A stretch of DNA of 64,000 nucleotides from Flavobacterium sp. LC2016-23. GTDB taxonomy: Bacteria > Bacteroidota > Bacteroidia > Flavobacteriales > Flavobacteriaceae. The stretch lies in the NCBI RefSeq assembly GCF_009674775.1, contig NZ_WKKE01000002.1, positions 230,576 through 294,575 on the forward strand, given 5' to 3'. The notes under the pieces are model-generated. The model saw only the letters and a program-made list of their open reading frames with translations, made no database searches and was not told where the DNA came from. This document shows positions 16,918 through 24,656 of this stretch, in pieces. The stretch's first letter is position 1, and every line of letters starts with the position of its first letter. A program made the translations under genes and the position numbers.

Positions 16918-17832
16918 TTAATTAAAAGACTGCCTGAATTCTAAAGGGGAGACGGTGGTTTTGGTTTTGAATAATTTACTGAAAGACTGCTGATGCTCAA
17001 AACCAAGTTCATAAGCAATTTCGCTGATCGACAAATTGGTTGTGGAAAGTTTTTCTTTCGCTTTTTCAATCAGTTTATCATGAATGTGCTGCTGTGTGCT
17101 CTGACCTGTAAGTGTTTTTAGCAATACACTTAAATAATTGGGAGTGACATTCAAGGTTTCTGCAATATAGTGAACGCTAGGTAAACCGTTTTTAGCCAAA
17201 GTATTGGTACTGAAGTACTCCTCCAGCAAATTTTCCAGACGGGCCAGAATCTGATGATTGCTTATTTTACGTGTAATGAACTGACGGTTGTAAAATCGTT
17301 CGGCATAAGTAAGCAGCAATTCAATCTGAGCGATAATAACCTCCTGGCTGAATTTATCAATATTCGACTGATATTCCTGCTGGATGTTTTGGATGATATT
17401 GATAATCATCTTCTCTTCTTTGTCCGAAAGGTGCAGGGCTTCATGAACCGAGTAGCCAAAATACTCGTATTGTTTTATCTTTTTAGCAAGCGGTGTATTC
17501 CATAAAAAATCAGGATGGATCAATAAAGACCATCCTGTGTGTTGTAACTCTGCATTGCCTTCTATAGAAAAAACCTGCCCCGGTGAGATAAATAACAAAA
17601 CCCCTTCCTTAAAATCGTACTCTTGCTGCCCGTATTTCATTTTAGCATTTGCACCTCGTTTTAAGGCAATCGAATAAAAATCAAGCATAAGGCTTCTTGG
17701 TTCGTTTTCGTTGAGATATTTTAAATCTTCGAAATTATAAACGCTCACTAAAGGGTGTTCGGGTTTAGGCAAATTACGAAACTCATGAAATTCGCTGATA
17801 CTTTTTATTCGGAGTGGTTGTTGATTTGCCAT
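16918..17832 (-). CDS. AraC family transcriptional regulator
   Basis: The 304-residue protein has an N-terminal cupin-like effector region (about 40-110) and a C-terminal pair of helix-turn-helix motifs (about 205-304). The second motif shows LSISEIAYELGFEHQQSFSKLF followed by KTTVSPLEFRQ, the AraC signature. It begins 12 bases after the NmrA-like gene and probably is cotranscribed with it, so it may control that gene or the neighbouring SnoaL-like gene. The inducer is unknown. Confidence 0.95.
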   Translation of the reverse strand: MANQQPLRIKSISEFHEFRNLPKPEHPLVSVYNFEDLKYLNENEPRSLMLDFYSIALKRGANAKMKYGQQEYDFKEGVLLFISPGQVFSIEGNAELQHTGWSLLIHPDFLWNTPLAKKIKQYEYFGYSVHEALHLSDKEEKMIINIIQNIQQEYQSNIDKFSQEVIIAQIELLLTYAERFYNRQFITRKISNHQILARLENLLEEYFSTNTLAKNGLPSVHYIAETLNVTPNYLSVLLKTLTGQSTQQHIHDKLIEKAKEKLSTTNLSISEIAYELGFEHQQSFSKLFKTKTTVSPLEFRQSFN

Positions 17833-17844
17833 AGTCTAAGGTAC

Positions 17845-18738
17845 TTATTTCTGATTATAAACGGAAGCGAATTCTTTGGCATAATCAGCCAGTTTTGTTT
17901 TTCCCATTACTGCGGGCCTGTTTTCGTAATAATCTTCTCCCAGTAAACCGCTGTAAAGTCCGGCGTACATCTCAATCAGACCTGCTGCAATTTTGGGCTG
18001 CATGCCCACATTTACTAAACCGTTTAGGGCTTCTTCATCACTGATCAGAACCCATTTTAAATCCGGTTTTCCGATTGCGGCACCTAAAATACGAGCTGTT
18101 TCATTTCCTGTAAGTTCCTCACTAGCTACATAACGTACTTTTTTGCCATTAAGCGGAGTCGTAATTTCTTCTGCAATCGCTGCTGCGATGTCCAGGGGAG
18201 AAACCCAGGGTATCATTTTATCAGCACCGTAATTCGTAGCAATAACGCCCTGAAATTTAATCTGCGGAATATAAGCCTCCAAATTATAAAAGAATGAAGT
18301 CGGACGCATAAAGGTAATGGAGACATCCAGTTTTTTCAAAACGCTTTCGATCTCATTATAACGCTGAATAATTCCGGAATTTTGTTCTAAATGTGCGCCA
18401 ATACTACTTAAAAAAACGACGCGTTTTACACCTGATTTTTCAATAGCTTCAGCGTAATTATCTCCGATTTTACGGGTAAAAGCATCAAGATCAAGCGCCG
18501 GATCGAAATAATTAGCACGCGGAATCATGCAATAAACGGCATCTGTTCCTGTAAAAGTTTTGGTTAAAAATGCTACATCTTCGACAGAACCAATAGCTGC
18601 TGAAGCGCCTAAATCTTCAATTTCTGCCTGTTTTTCAGTACTGCTGCTAATTACCGTAACCTTATGTCCTTTTTGTACTAACTCCTGAGCCAGTGGCTTG
18701 CTGATGTTCCCAAGGGAACCTGTAATAATAATTTTCAT
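17845..18738 (-). CDS. NmrA-like NAD(P)-binding protein
   Basis: This 297-residue protein has the Rossmann motif GSLGNISKPLAQELVQKG near residue 7 and the overall pattern of atypical short-chain dehydrogenases of the NmrA/QOR2 type (VVFLSSIGAHLEQNSGII, MRPTSFFYNLEAYI). Members act as NAD(P)H:quinone or azo reductases or as redox sensors. The Tyr-x3-Lys catalytic pair of classical SDRs is not obvious, as usual for this group. It forms a two-gene unit with the AraC-type regulator downstream, a common pairing for inducible oxidoreductases. Confidence 0.9.
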   Translation of the reverse strand: MKIIITGSLGNISKPLAQELVQKGHKVTVISSSTEKQAEIEDLGASAAIGSVEDVAFLTKTFTGTDAVYCMIPRANYFDPALDLDAFTRKIGDNYAEAIEKSGVKRVVFLSSIGAHLEQNSGIIQRYNEIESVLKKLDVSITFMRPTSFFYNLEAYIPQIKFQGVIATNYGADKMIPWVSPLDIAAAIAEEITTPLNGKKVRYVASEELTGNETARILGAAIGKPDLKWVLISDEEALNGLVNVGMQPKIAAGLIEMYAGLYSGLLGEDYYENRPAVMGKTKLADYAKEFASVYNQK

Positions 18739-18830
18739 TTGTATGTTATTTTATAGTACAAAGTTGCGCAAGATTCAAAGAACAGATTTAGCCAAAACTA
18801 CTATTGTCGTAGCCAGAAAGTGGGTTTTTT

Positions 18831-18902
18831 AGATTATTAGATTATTAGATTATTAGATTGTTAGATTGTTAGATTTTTAGATTGTTGGATTGTTGGATTG
18901 TT
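18831..18902. repeat. Nine tandem 8-bp units (AGATTATT/AGATTGTT)
   Basis: Nine consecutive 8-mers fit the pattern (A/G)GATT(A/G/T)TT exactly from 18831 to 18902: three AGATTATT, then two AGATTGTT, AGATTTTT, AGATTGTT and two GGATTGTT. Beyond it, to about 18965, related but looser words (GGAATTT, AGAATTT) continue. The array lies downstream of a minus-strand exported-protein gene and upstream of the NmrA-like gene. Confidence 0.85.
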
Positions 18903-18979
18903 GTACTGAAGATTTGGAATTTGGAATTTTAGATTATTGGAATTTAGAATTTAAACTTTGAATTTTGTCGTTTTAACGG

Positions 18980-19492
18980 CTAATATTCCTTCACATCATC
19001 AATTAAAAATGATTTCCCGGATTCGATCACTTTGATGTCTCTTTTGTTGGTGGCTTTATATTGGGTATCTTTTATGATGACCTGAAAGATATATACATTT
19101 CCTTTAGCACTTATTAAGTCACATTTAGAAACCACAATTTTCCCCCAGTCATGGCCAGAGATTAGAAAACCATCATATCCGACCTGTTTTACATCATATT
19201 TCTTTTTCCATTTTTTATTGAACTGTTCTAACGTCAGGCTTTCTTCGCCCATATCGATATTCATCGCGTCGGATTTGTATTCGTTATAACTTTTTGTCGT
19301 TATGGAACTCATATCGGCAGATTCCTGTTTGAAGAAATTTTCAATAGCTTTTACGAGCCATTTTTTGGCCAGTTCACTTTTGTCGAAAGTCATTTCTTTA
19401 GGGCTGTCAATTACGGGCTGATGTACTTTTGGGCTTGCGTACGAGCAAAAGAAAATCAGCTGAAGTGCCAGTACAATTTTTATTTTATTCAT
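18980..19492 (-). CDS. Exported protein of unknown function
   Basis: This 170-residue protein has a signal peptide ending about residue 20 (LIFFCSYASP). The mature part is rich in Lys and Asp and includes FDKSELAKKWLVKAIENFF, the segment LEQFNKKWKKKYDVKQVGYDG and KDTQYKATNKRDIKVIESGK. The pattern is that of small NTF2-like or DUF3828-like periplasmic proteins, but the match is not firm. It follows a lipoprotein gene by 21 bases and probably shares its transcript. Confidence 0.75.
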   Translation of the reverse strand: MNKIKIVLALQLIFFCSYASPKVHQPVIDSPKEMTFDKSELAKKWLVKAIENFFKQESADMSSITTKSYNEYKSDAMNIDMGEESLTLEQFNKKWKKKYDVKQVGYDGFLISGHDWGKIVVSKCDLISAKGNVYIFQVIIKDTQYKATNKRDIKVIESGKSFLIDDVKEY

Positions 19493-19513
19493 TTTAAGGA
19501 TTGATTATCGTTT

Positions 19514-19912
19514 TTATTTTATTCGAACGTATTCCGATTGATAGCAATCATTACATTCATCATTTAAATATAATTTGTTGTCTTTTACTTCAAAAGACTG
19601 ACTTGGCCTGTCTTCTATGACAATCATTTTTTTGTTATCTCCGTAAATCGAATTCTGGGTTTTTATTTCAAAAGTATTTTCAGACAGCAATTTTCCATTT
19701 TCATATCTTTTGATAGTGGAGTTTGAAATTTCAATAGTCATTGTCTTTTTCTCAGATGCTGGTGTAAGCGTTGAACCTATAAAACCTCCTGTCGAACTGA
19801 CCCAGCTCCACTTTCCGTTTAAGGAGTTTTCACTGGAAGCACCTATTTTACTGTTGCTGCTGCAGGAAAGTAATTGAAAGAATACCAATAGGAAAGCAAT
19901 TTTTTTTATCAT
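19514..19912 (-). CDS. Small predicted lipoprotein, lipocalin-like
   Basis: This 132-residue protein starts MIKKIAFLLVFFQLLSCSSN, with a lipobox cysteine at residue 17. The mature part begins NGKWSWVSSTGGFIG and ends in short beta strands with two Cys in NDECNDCY. The leading G-x-W and strand pattern resemble small lipocalin-like lipoproteins that are common in this genus. No enzymatic motif is seen. It is upstream of the 18980 gene and downstream of the SUFU gene. Confidence 0.75.
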   Translation of the reverse strand: MIKKIAFLLVFFQLLSCSSNSKIGASSENSLNGKWSWVSSTGGFIGSTLTPASEKKTMTIEISNSTIKRYENGKLLSENTFEIKTQNSIYGDNKKMIVIEDRPSQSFEVKDNKLYLNDECNDCYQSEYVRIK

Positions 19913-19949
19913 TTTTGTTCTGGATTAGGGTGTAAGAGGGCTCTGTTTA

Positions 19950-20594
19950 TTATTTTCTCGTAAGATCGGTAATTAATAAAGGATTGTTTTCTTTTAATTC
20001 GTTTACTACTTCTTCAACCGTTCTGCGGCCTTCTTTTATTGCGTCGAATTCCGCGGTAGTAATTCCGACAATTTGGAGAAAAGTAACTTCACCATGCGGC
20101 GTTTCTATTTTTTCGATTTCGGGATCGGTTACAAATAGCAATCCGGTGATTTCAGTTTCGGTATCGAGTCGAATAGGTCCGTTTGCAGGCATATAATGAA
20201 ACTCTTCAAACCAGTTTCCACTACTAAACACGTATTTGGCGATGTTTTGCAGCAACGCCACTGCCCAGCCCGGGTTTTCAGTGTCACCGGCAAAGGGTTT
20301 TAATCTGAAAGTAAGTTCAAATCCCCATTTACTGTATTCACTGTCCAATTTTTCTTCATTATAATACAATTCCGAAAAGCCATAGGTTACAAAATGAAAA
20401 TGATCCGTTTGCTTTTTGCTTTCGTAAATACTTACACCGTCAAGCGGATGTTCTCCTCCGAGCATATACGAGATCGCCGGAGCAAAATGTTTGGGTTCCT
20501 GATTTGGGTAAAGGCGGTCGAATTGTTTATCGATTTCTAACCAGCCAACGGCATCGTCTTCTGTAAATTCTTTTTTGTATTCTTCTAATGTCAT
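19950..20594 (-). CDS. Suppressor-of-fused (SUFU) domain protein
   Basis: The 214-residue protein has the bacterial SUFU-domain pattern: HPLDGVSIYESKKQTDHFHF, VTYGFSELYYNEEK, WGFELTFRLK and the later ITGLLFVTDPEIEKIETPHG. Bacterial SUFU proteins are often immunity proteins of polymorphic toxin systems, but solitary copies such as this also occur and have no proven role. No toxin gene is nearby. It is cytosolic with no signal peptide. Confidence 0.88.
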   Translation of the reverse strand: MTLEEYKKEFTEDDAVGWLEIDKQFDRLYPNQEPKHFAPAISYMLGGEHPLDGVSIYESKKQTDHFHFVTYGFSELYYNEEKLDSEYSKWGFELTFRLKPFAGDTENPGWAVALLQNIAKYVFSSGNWFEEFHYMPANGPIRLDTETEITGLLFVTDPEIEKIETPHGEVTFLQIVGITTAEFDAIKEGRRTVEEVVNELKENNPLLITDLTRK

Positions 20595-20660
20595 GTTTGC
20601 GAAAATTTAAATCGTCCGGTTTTTTAAAACACCTTTCCTGAACTAATTTAAAATAAAATT

Positions 20661-21590
20661 TTAGATATCCTGATCTTCAGGTGAAGGATTTATGGTGTTG
20701 TTTTTTTTGAATGTAGTCGTGAAGTTTTGTACAAAATCTTTGGTGTACTGACCGGTTTTGTCGAGATCAGGGTCTAAAATGGTGATTTCGAGTCCGGTTA
20801 GCTGATCACTTTGAAACAAATAGGCCGTAAGCTCATTAAATTCCTCATAAGTAAGACCATCAGGAGTGCGGCTGTCTACACAGGGCATTATGGAATCGTT
20901 TAAAACGTCTGCATCGATATGGAGCCAGAATCCGTCGAGGTTTTTATTTTTAACTTCAGAAAGAAAAGACTGAATACAGTTTGAAATACCTTGTTCTCTT
21001 AATTTCTCAAGACTTATGTAAGTCGCGGAAGAATTGCGAATTTCATTTTCATAGGCGTCATCGTATTCGCGGTTGCCCACGCACCAAAGGTTTTCTTCTT
21101 TTATATAAGGTTTTAAATCGAGTATATTGGTTAGTTTTTCAGGTCCGTTACCGCTGACTATCGATGCTGTCATTCCGCCCACACCTCCGGTTTCGGATAA
21201 GGAAACATCCATAAAATCGGTATGTCCGTCCAGATAAAATAAGCCGTAATTTCCTTTTTGTTTTAAGGCAATAGCAACTCCGAGGAGAATACTGCAATCT
21301 CCTCCCAGTACGAACGGAAATTTATTCTGGGAAAGTAAGTTGTTGATTGAGTAAGCCTGTTCTCTGGCGTAATCGGCTAATGAATTGGCATTGAGAATTT
21401 GCGTTTCGGTGTCTCTTTTATTGGAATACTTTGGCGCATCAAGTCTTACAGTATTATTGGGCTGAATGATTTTGTGTAAATTATGTTTCCAGAACCAATC
21501 GGGCAGGTTTTTTACGCCGGGTTCTTTTCCGGGTTGCGGTTCTTTTAATCCTAAATTGGATGGAAATTCAACAATATAAATCTCTTTCAT
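20661..21590 (-). CDS. Arginase/agmatinase/formiminoglutamase family protein
   Basis: This 309-residue protein has the ureohydrolase fold. The metal motifs are GGDCS at residues 96-100, DGHTD at 121-125 and HIDADVLND from 224. The family normally has GGDHS in the first motif with His as a manganese ligand; here Cys99 takes that place. Thus metal binding may be altered, although Cys in this position also occurs in uncharacterised family members. It would hydrolyse a guanidino or formimino group. No arginine or histidine catabolism genes adjoin it. Confidence 0.88.
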   Translation of the reverse strand: MKEIYIVEFPSNLGLKEPQPGKEPGVKNLPDWFWKHNLHKIIQPNNTVRLDAPKYSNKRDTETQILNANSLADYAREQAYSINNLLSQNKFPFVLGGDCSILLGVAIALKQKGNYGLFYLDGHTDFMDVSLSETGGVGGMTASIVSGNGPEKLTNILDLKPYIKEENLWCVGNREYDDAYENEIRNSSATYISLEKLREQGISNCIQSFLSEVKNKNLDGFWLHIDADVLNDSIMPCVDSRTPDGLTYEEFNELTAYLFQSDQLTGLEITILDPDLDKTGQYTKDFVQNFTTTFKKNNTINPSPEDQDI

Positions 21591-21659
21591 AACCTTATTA
21601 TTTAGTGATAAAGTTATTAAATATCGCTGTTTTTTTGGTTGAAAGAAAAATGATTATTT

Positions 21660-21842
21660 CTATTTTTTTTCAATCGTAATGGTGAGCTTATTTTTTTGTT
21701 GTTTTATGTGTACCATTTGACCTTCAATGAATCCAAGTTCTTTAAGCCATTTGCCAGCAAGTCTTATTACAGGAGTTGTTGTGATTTTGCGATTTCTTGA
21801 TTTGTATATCGCGTGAATTTTTAGTTTTCTTGAATGTATCAT
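21660..21842 (-). CDS. SymE-like toxin (AbrB-fold)
   Basis: From the ATG at 21842 the protein has 60 residues. The frame continues to a TTG at 21863, but that part overlaps an operator dyad and is unlikely to be coding. The segment TPVIRLAGKWLKELGFIEGQ is the signature of SymE proteins, which have an AbrB-like swapped-hairpin fold; E. coli SymE is a toxin linked to RNA cleavage or nucleoid condensation and is held down by an antisense RNA. Here an XRE regulator is divergently encoded instead. A minus-strand -7 box (TACATTTG, 21868-21861) overlaps the first of three dyads. Confidence 0.82.
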   Translation of the reverse strand: MIHSRKLKIHAIYKSRNRKITTTPVIRLAGKWLKELGFIEGQMVHIKQQKNKLTITIEKK

Positions 21843-21862
21843 TGTCGTATAATTATATGACA
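21843..21862. promoter_or_regulatory. Operator-like dyad 1, TGTC-N12-GACA
   Basis: The 20-bp site reads TGTCGTATAATTATATGACA. It lies directly upstream of the SymE start codon and overlaps the end of the SymE -7 box. Dyads 2 and 3 share its length, half-sites and spacing, so they are probably bound by the same protein, most likely the adjacent XRE regulator. Confidence 0.75.
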
Positions 21863-21884
21863 AATGTAAGATAAATAATCGACA

Positions 21885-21904
21885 TGTCGTATTTTAATAT
21901 GACA
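21885..21904. promoter_or_regulatory. Operator-like dyad 2, TGTC-N12-GACA
   Basis: The site reads TGTCGTATTTTAATATGACA, again 20 bp. It covers the place where the -33 element of the SymE promoter should lie. Its start is 42 bases from that of dyad 1. Confidence 0.75.
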
Positions 21905-21908
21905 AATT

Positions 21909-21928
21909 TGTCAGCAAATTGCATGACA
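21909..21928. promoter_or_regulatory. Operator-like dyad 3, TGTC-N12-GACA
   Basis: The site reads TGTCAGCAAATTGCATGACA. It starts 24 bases after dyad 2 and ends eight bases before the XRE start codon, where it would overlap a -7-like box (GACATTTG, 21925-21932). Binding here would suit autoregulation. Confidence 0.72.
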
Positions 21929-21936
21929 TTTGATTT

Positions 21937-22155
21937 ATGACACGAGATAAGTTAAAAGAAAAAATAGGTCAACGAATTATTGAACTCCGGGATAAAAAAG
22001 GTTGGAGCCAGTCTGACTTGGCGAGAGCCTGCCATAAAGACCGTCAGTCTATTGAAAAAATTGAAAATGGAAAAGTGAATCCTACACTTTATACTCTGTT
22101 TGAAATTGCAATTGCTTTAGAAATTTCACTATCTAAATTAGTTGATTTCAAATAG
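21937..22155 (+). CDS. XRE family helix-turn-helix regulator, divergent from SymE
   Basis: The 72-residue protein is almost entirely a Cro/CI-type helix-turn-helix: IGQRIIELRDKKGWSQSDLA, then DRQSIEKIENGKVNPTLYTL and EISLSKLVDF. It should dimerise on a palindromic site. The 94-base intergenic region with SymE contains three 20-bp dyads, which suggests this protein represses both directions. Whether it also neutralises SymE by contact is unknown. A bidirectional hairpin terminator follows at 22185-22214. Confidence 0.9.
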   Translation: MTRDKLKEKIGQRIIELRDKKGWSQSDLARACHKDRQSIEKIENGKVNPTLYTLFEIAIALEISLSKLVDFK

Positions 22156-22184
22156 TGACTGACTTAAAATTATGTAATGAAAAA

Positions 22185-22214
22185 AAATCCGACCTGTTTT
22201 CACAAATCGGATTT
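22185..22214. terminator. Bidirectional hairpin terminator between XRE and SPFH genes
   Basis: AAATCCGA and TCGGATTT form the stem around a 14-base loop, with an A-run before and T-rich bases after. It lies between the convergent XRE (+) and SPFH (-) genes. Confidence 0.7.
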
Positions 22215-22235
22215 AGTATTAAAAATTGAAATAAA

Positions 22236-24143
22236 TTATTTTTTAGGATTCTTTACGTTTTTGTCGGTGTCCATCATTTCCATGAGTTTCAAACCTAATA
22301 AACCGCTGATCGAACCATCAGAACCACCGTTTCCGGTAATCAATACATCCGGAATTACTTTGATGTTTCCTTTACCAATTTCCTCGGTAACTTTGTATTT
22401 GGTGAAATTATCACCACCCATCGCCGTAACCTGTAACTGATACGATTCGGCTGTAGATTTACCAATGGCCATGATTTTTTCCGCTTCGGCTAAACCTGTT
22501 TTGGAAATTCTTTCGGCTTCTGCACTTGCGTTAAGTTTGGTCGCTTCGGCTTGTGCACCTGCTCTGGCTTTTGTAGCTTCTGCTTCAGCATTGGCGCGCA
22601 TTTTTGTGGCTTCTGCTTCGGCGTTTACATTTAGTTTTAAACTCGTGGCATCACCTTCTGCTTTCTTAACGGTGGCATCGGCGGTACGTTGTGCAATTTC
22701 AACACTTTGTGAAGCACGAACGATTTCTTTCTGCATGTCGGCAATTGCCGTTTCTTTTTCCATTCCCTGACGTTGTTCCTGCGCCATTCTTTGGGTTTGA
22801 TAAGTTTTTTGCTCTTCTTCGGCCAGTTTTCTGTCGGTTAGCGTTTTCATTAAGGAATCCGGCGGAACGATATCACCAATTAAGGTATCAACGGCATTTA
22901 CATTGTATTCGTCTAGCACCAGTTTGATATGGTTTTTGGCAGATTCCTGACGTTCTTTTCTAGTCGACAAAAACGAAATCACATCGCTGTCCTGAGCCGA
23001 GTTTCTGAAATAGTTACCAATCGTAGGCTCTAAAACCTGAGAAACAAGGTTGTTCATGCTTCCGAAACGGGCAATCACTTTTGGTGCTTCGGCAGCGGGA
23101 ACGTGAATAATCTGTGCCACATCCAGATTAAACGGGAAACCATCTTTGGAACGAACGGTAATGGTAGACAGGTTTTTATCTAAATCATGAGACTCGCTTC
23201 GTGCATTGGCCCAGTTTAAAACCAGGTTGGTGGTCGGAACGGCTTCGAGTTTCGTGGTGTATTTGTTTAAGGCATATTTTCCGGGACCCAGTGGTTCCAT
23301 CCAGACGCCACGCTGTCCTTTTGAAACAATATTTCCGTGTTTGAAAGTATCACCGGTAACATCCTGTCCGTCTTCACCAATATAAGAGATGACAACCCCA
23401 ACATAACCAATCGGCACATCGGTCATTGGATTTTGTTCAATCAGAATTCCCCAGGTATTGATGTAATAGGAACCGGCCAACATGACCTGAGGCTGTAGAC
23501 CACGGTTTCCGCCTTTGTCCAGAAACTGATCGAAATCCTGGAAGTTGTTGTGTCCTTCTACAAATTTTCCGGCGATTTGTCCTTGCGGAATTGGTTCACC
23601 ATCCAGAGCCGTAACAATTCCGATCATGTTTTCGTAAATCTTGATCTGATCTGCGATTACAATTTCAAACAGAAAGGTATTAATACGATACGAACCTGTG
23701 GTAATAAAAGCCGTCTGGCGTCCTTTCTGACCTCCATTGTTTAAGAAAGCGGTCGCATCCTGAAAGTTATCACTGTCTACTTTTCGGGCCAGGATACGTC
23801 CGGTTGGGATTTCCTTCCCGTCTTTACTTAAAACAAGCCCGATTTTGCCTTCGGGAATAATGGTAAATCCGGTCATGTCTACGGTGTATTGCCAGATCCA
23901 CATTCCCCAGTACAATCCGGGAGCTAAAGTTTGTGCCTGATAACCTGCTTCTCCTTTTGTAGCAATGATTCTGCCATCAGGAAGGGATTTGTCGGCACCA
24001 AACAAAACGAACTTTTTGGTCACAAGACCAATTTTGTCTTCGGGAACGATTACCATTCCAAAAAATACACGAAGTACAAATTTGTAAAATAAAATGGAGA
24101 ATACCAGTAATAGTACCCACCAATAAGAAGTAATTTCAGTCAT
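22236..24143 (-). CDS. SPFH/Band 7 domain protein (flotillin-like)
   Basis: The 635-residue protein begins with a membrane segment (about residues 6-28), has a long N-terminal region with three repeated GRI(I/L)A-type turns, then the SPFH domain (about 300-440) and a coiled-coil tail. The tail, about residues 460-580, repeats AEAEATK-type units of roughly 11 residues. Flotillin-like proteins organise membrane domains and scaffold other proteins. A minus-strand -7 box, TACGTTTG (24171-24164), lies about 20 bases upstream of the start. It has no evident partner gene nearby. Confidence 0.9.
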   Translation of the reverse strand: MTEITSYWWVLLLVFSILFYKFVLRVFFGMVIVPEDKIGLVTKKFVLFGADKSLPDGRIIATKGEAGYQAQTLAPGLYWGMWIWQYTVDMTGFTIIPEGKIGLVLSKDGKEIPTGRILARKVDSDNFQDATAFLNNGGQKGRQTAFITTGSYRINTFLFEIVIADQIKIYENMIGIVTALDGEPIPQGQIAGKFVEGHNNFQDFDQFLDKGGNRGLQPQVMLAGSYYINTWGILIEQNPMTDVPIGYVGVVISYIGEDGQDVTGDTFKHGNIVSKGQRGVWMEPLGPGKYALNKYTTKLEAVPTTNLVLNWANARSESHDLDKNLSTITVRSKDGFPFNLDVAQIIHVPAAEAPKVIARFGSMNNLVSQVLEPTIGNYFRNSAQDSDVISFLSTRKERQESAKNHIKLVLDEYNVNAVDTLIGDIVPPDSLMKTLTDRKLAEEEQKTYQTQRMAQEQRQGMEKETAIADMQKEIVRASQSVEIAQRTADATVKKAEGDATSLKLNVNAEAEATKMRANAEAEATKARAGAQAEATKLNASAEAERISKTGLAEAEKIMAIGKSTAESYQLQVTAMGGDNFTKYKVTEEIGKGNIKVIPDVLITGNGGSDGSISGLLGLKLMEMMDTDKNVKNPKK

Positions 24144-24417
24144 AGTTATTTGAGTTTATGGTACAAACGTAAGGGAAATATTTCCTATTAAAATAAAATA
24201 TTTTTAAAATTAACATTTGGCTTTTTTTAGACAGAAATGTTAAAATTAACTCAATTTTATATCGTTGGAATTGTCAATTTGTGACACGATTTTTTACTCT
24301 GTCAACTATGATTGGTATTTTGGGTTTTAACAATTTAAAAGGGTAATTGTTTTGTTTTGGGGATGTAATAGGAGGGAAAGGGTTTTGAGGATTTTTAAAA
24401 ACCAAATGGAGACAAAA

Positions 24418-24448
24418 AAAATCCGGCTTGCTTTCGCGAACCGGATTT
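24418..24448. terminator. Hairpin with AAATCCGG/CCGGATTT stem
   Basis: An 8-bp perfect stem flanks a 14-base loop; an A-run lies on the left and T-rich bases on the right. It resembles the terminators at 22185 and 25506 in stem sequence. No gene end is immediately adjacent: the TPM gene starts on the minus strand 700 bases to the right. Confidence 0.5.
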
Positions 24449-24494
24449 AAATTTAAATTTAACTCTTTGGGTGTAATTCAAAACTATGGTCAGG

Positions 24495-24576
24495 CTGAGC
24501 GGAGTCGAAGCCCCCTTTCATGTAAAAAAGCCTTCGACTCCGCTCAGGATGCCCTTCGACTTCGCTTAGGATGACA
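24495..24576. repeat. CTTCGACTCCGCTCAG-type inverted repeat
   Basis: A perfect 16-bp inverted pair lies at 24495-24510 and 24532-24547, and a third, imperfect direct copy (CTTCGACTTCGCTTAGGATG) at 24554-24573. This word is far more G+C-rich than its surroundings. A fragment of it (CAGACTGAGCG) recurs at 45781-45791 behind rho. Confidence 0.8.
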
Positions 24577-24656
24577 ATGATTTCTAAAAGAATAAAGATA
24601 TTTTATTCAAATTATACCTTTTGTCTATTTGTTTTTAGATCAAATCAGAGTTTCTT

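Larger units (their letters stand above)
24144..24656. other. Gene-free interval, 513 bases
   Basis: It holds the SPFH promoter region on the right of that gene, an A+T-rich stretch without clear ORF, a hairpin at 24418-24448 and the GGAGTCGAAG-type repeat at 24495-24576. No RNA gene was recognised. Confidence 0.5.

Noticed and set aside
18831..18902. Tandem 8-mers considered as a CRISPR array
   Set aside because: There are no spacers between units, units are far too short, and no cas genes are in the window.
22465..22770. Ala-rich plus-strand ORF opposite the SPFH coiled coil
   Set aside because: It is the antisense image of the AEAEATK-type repeats and has no independent support.
24272..24286. 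TGTC-N7-GACA dyad near the SPFH gene
   Set aside because: Half-sites match the SymE/XRE operators but the spacing is 7 and not 12, so it is probably chance.
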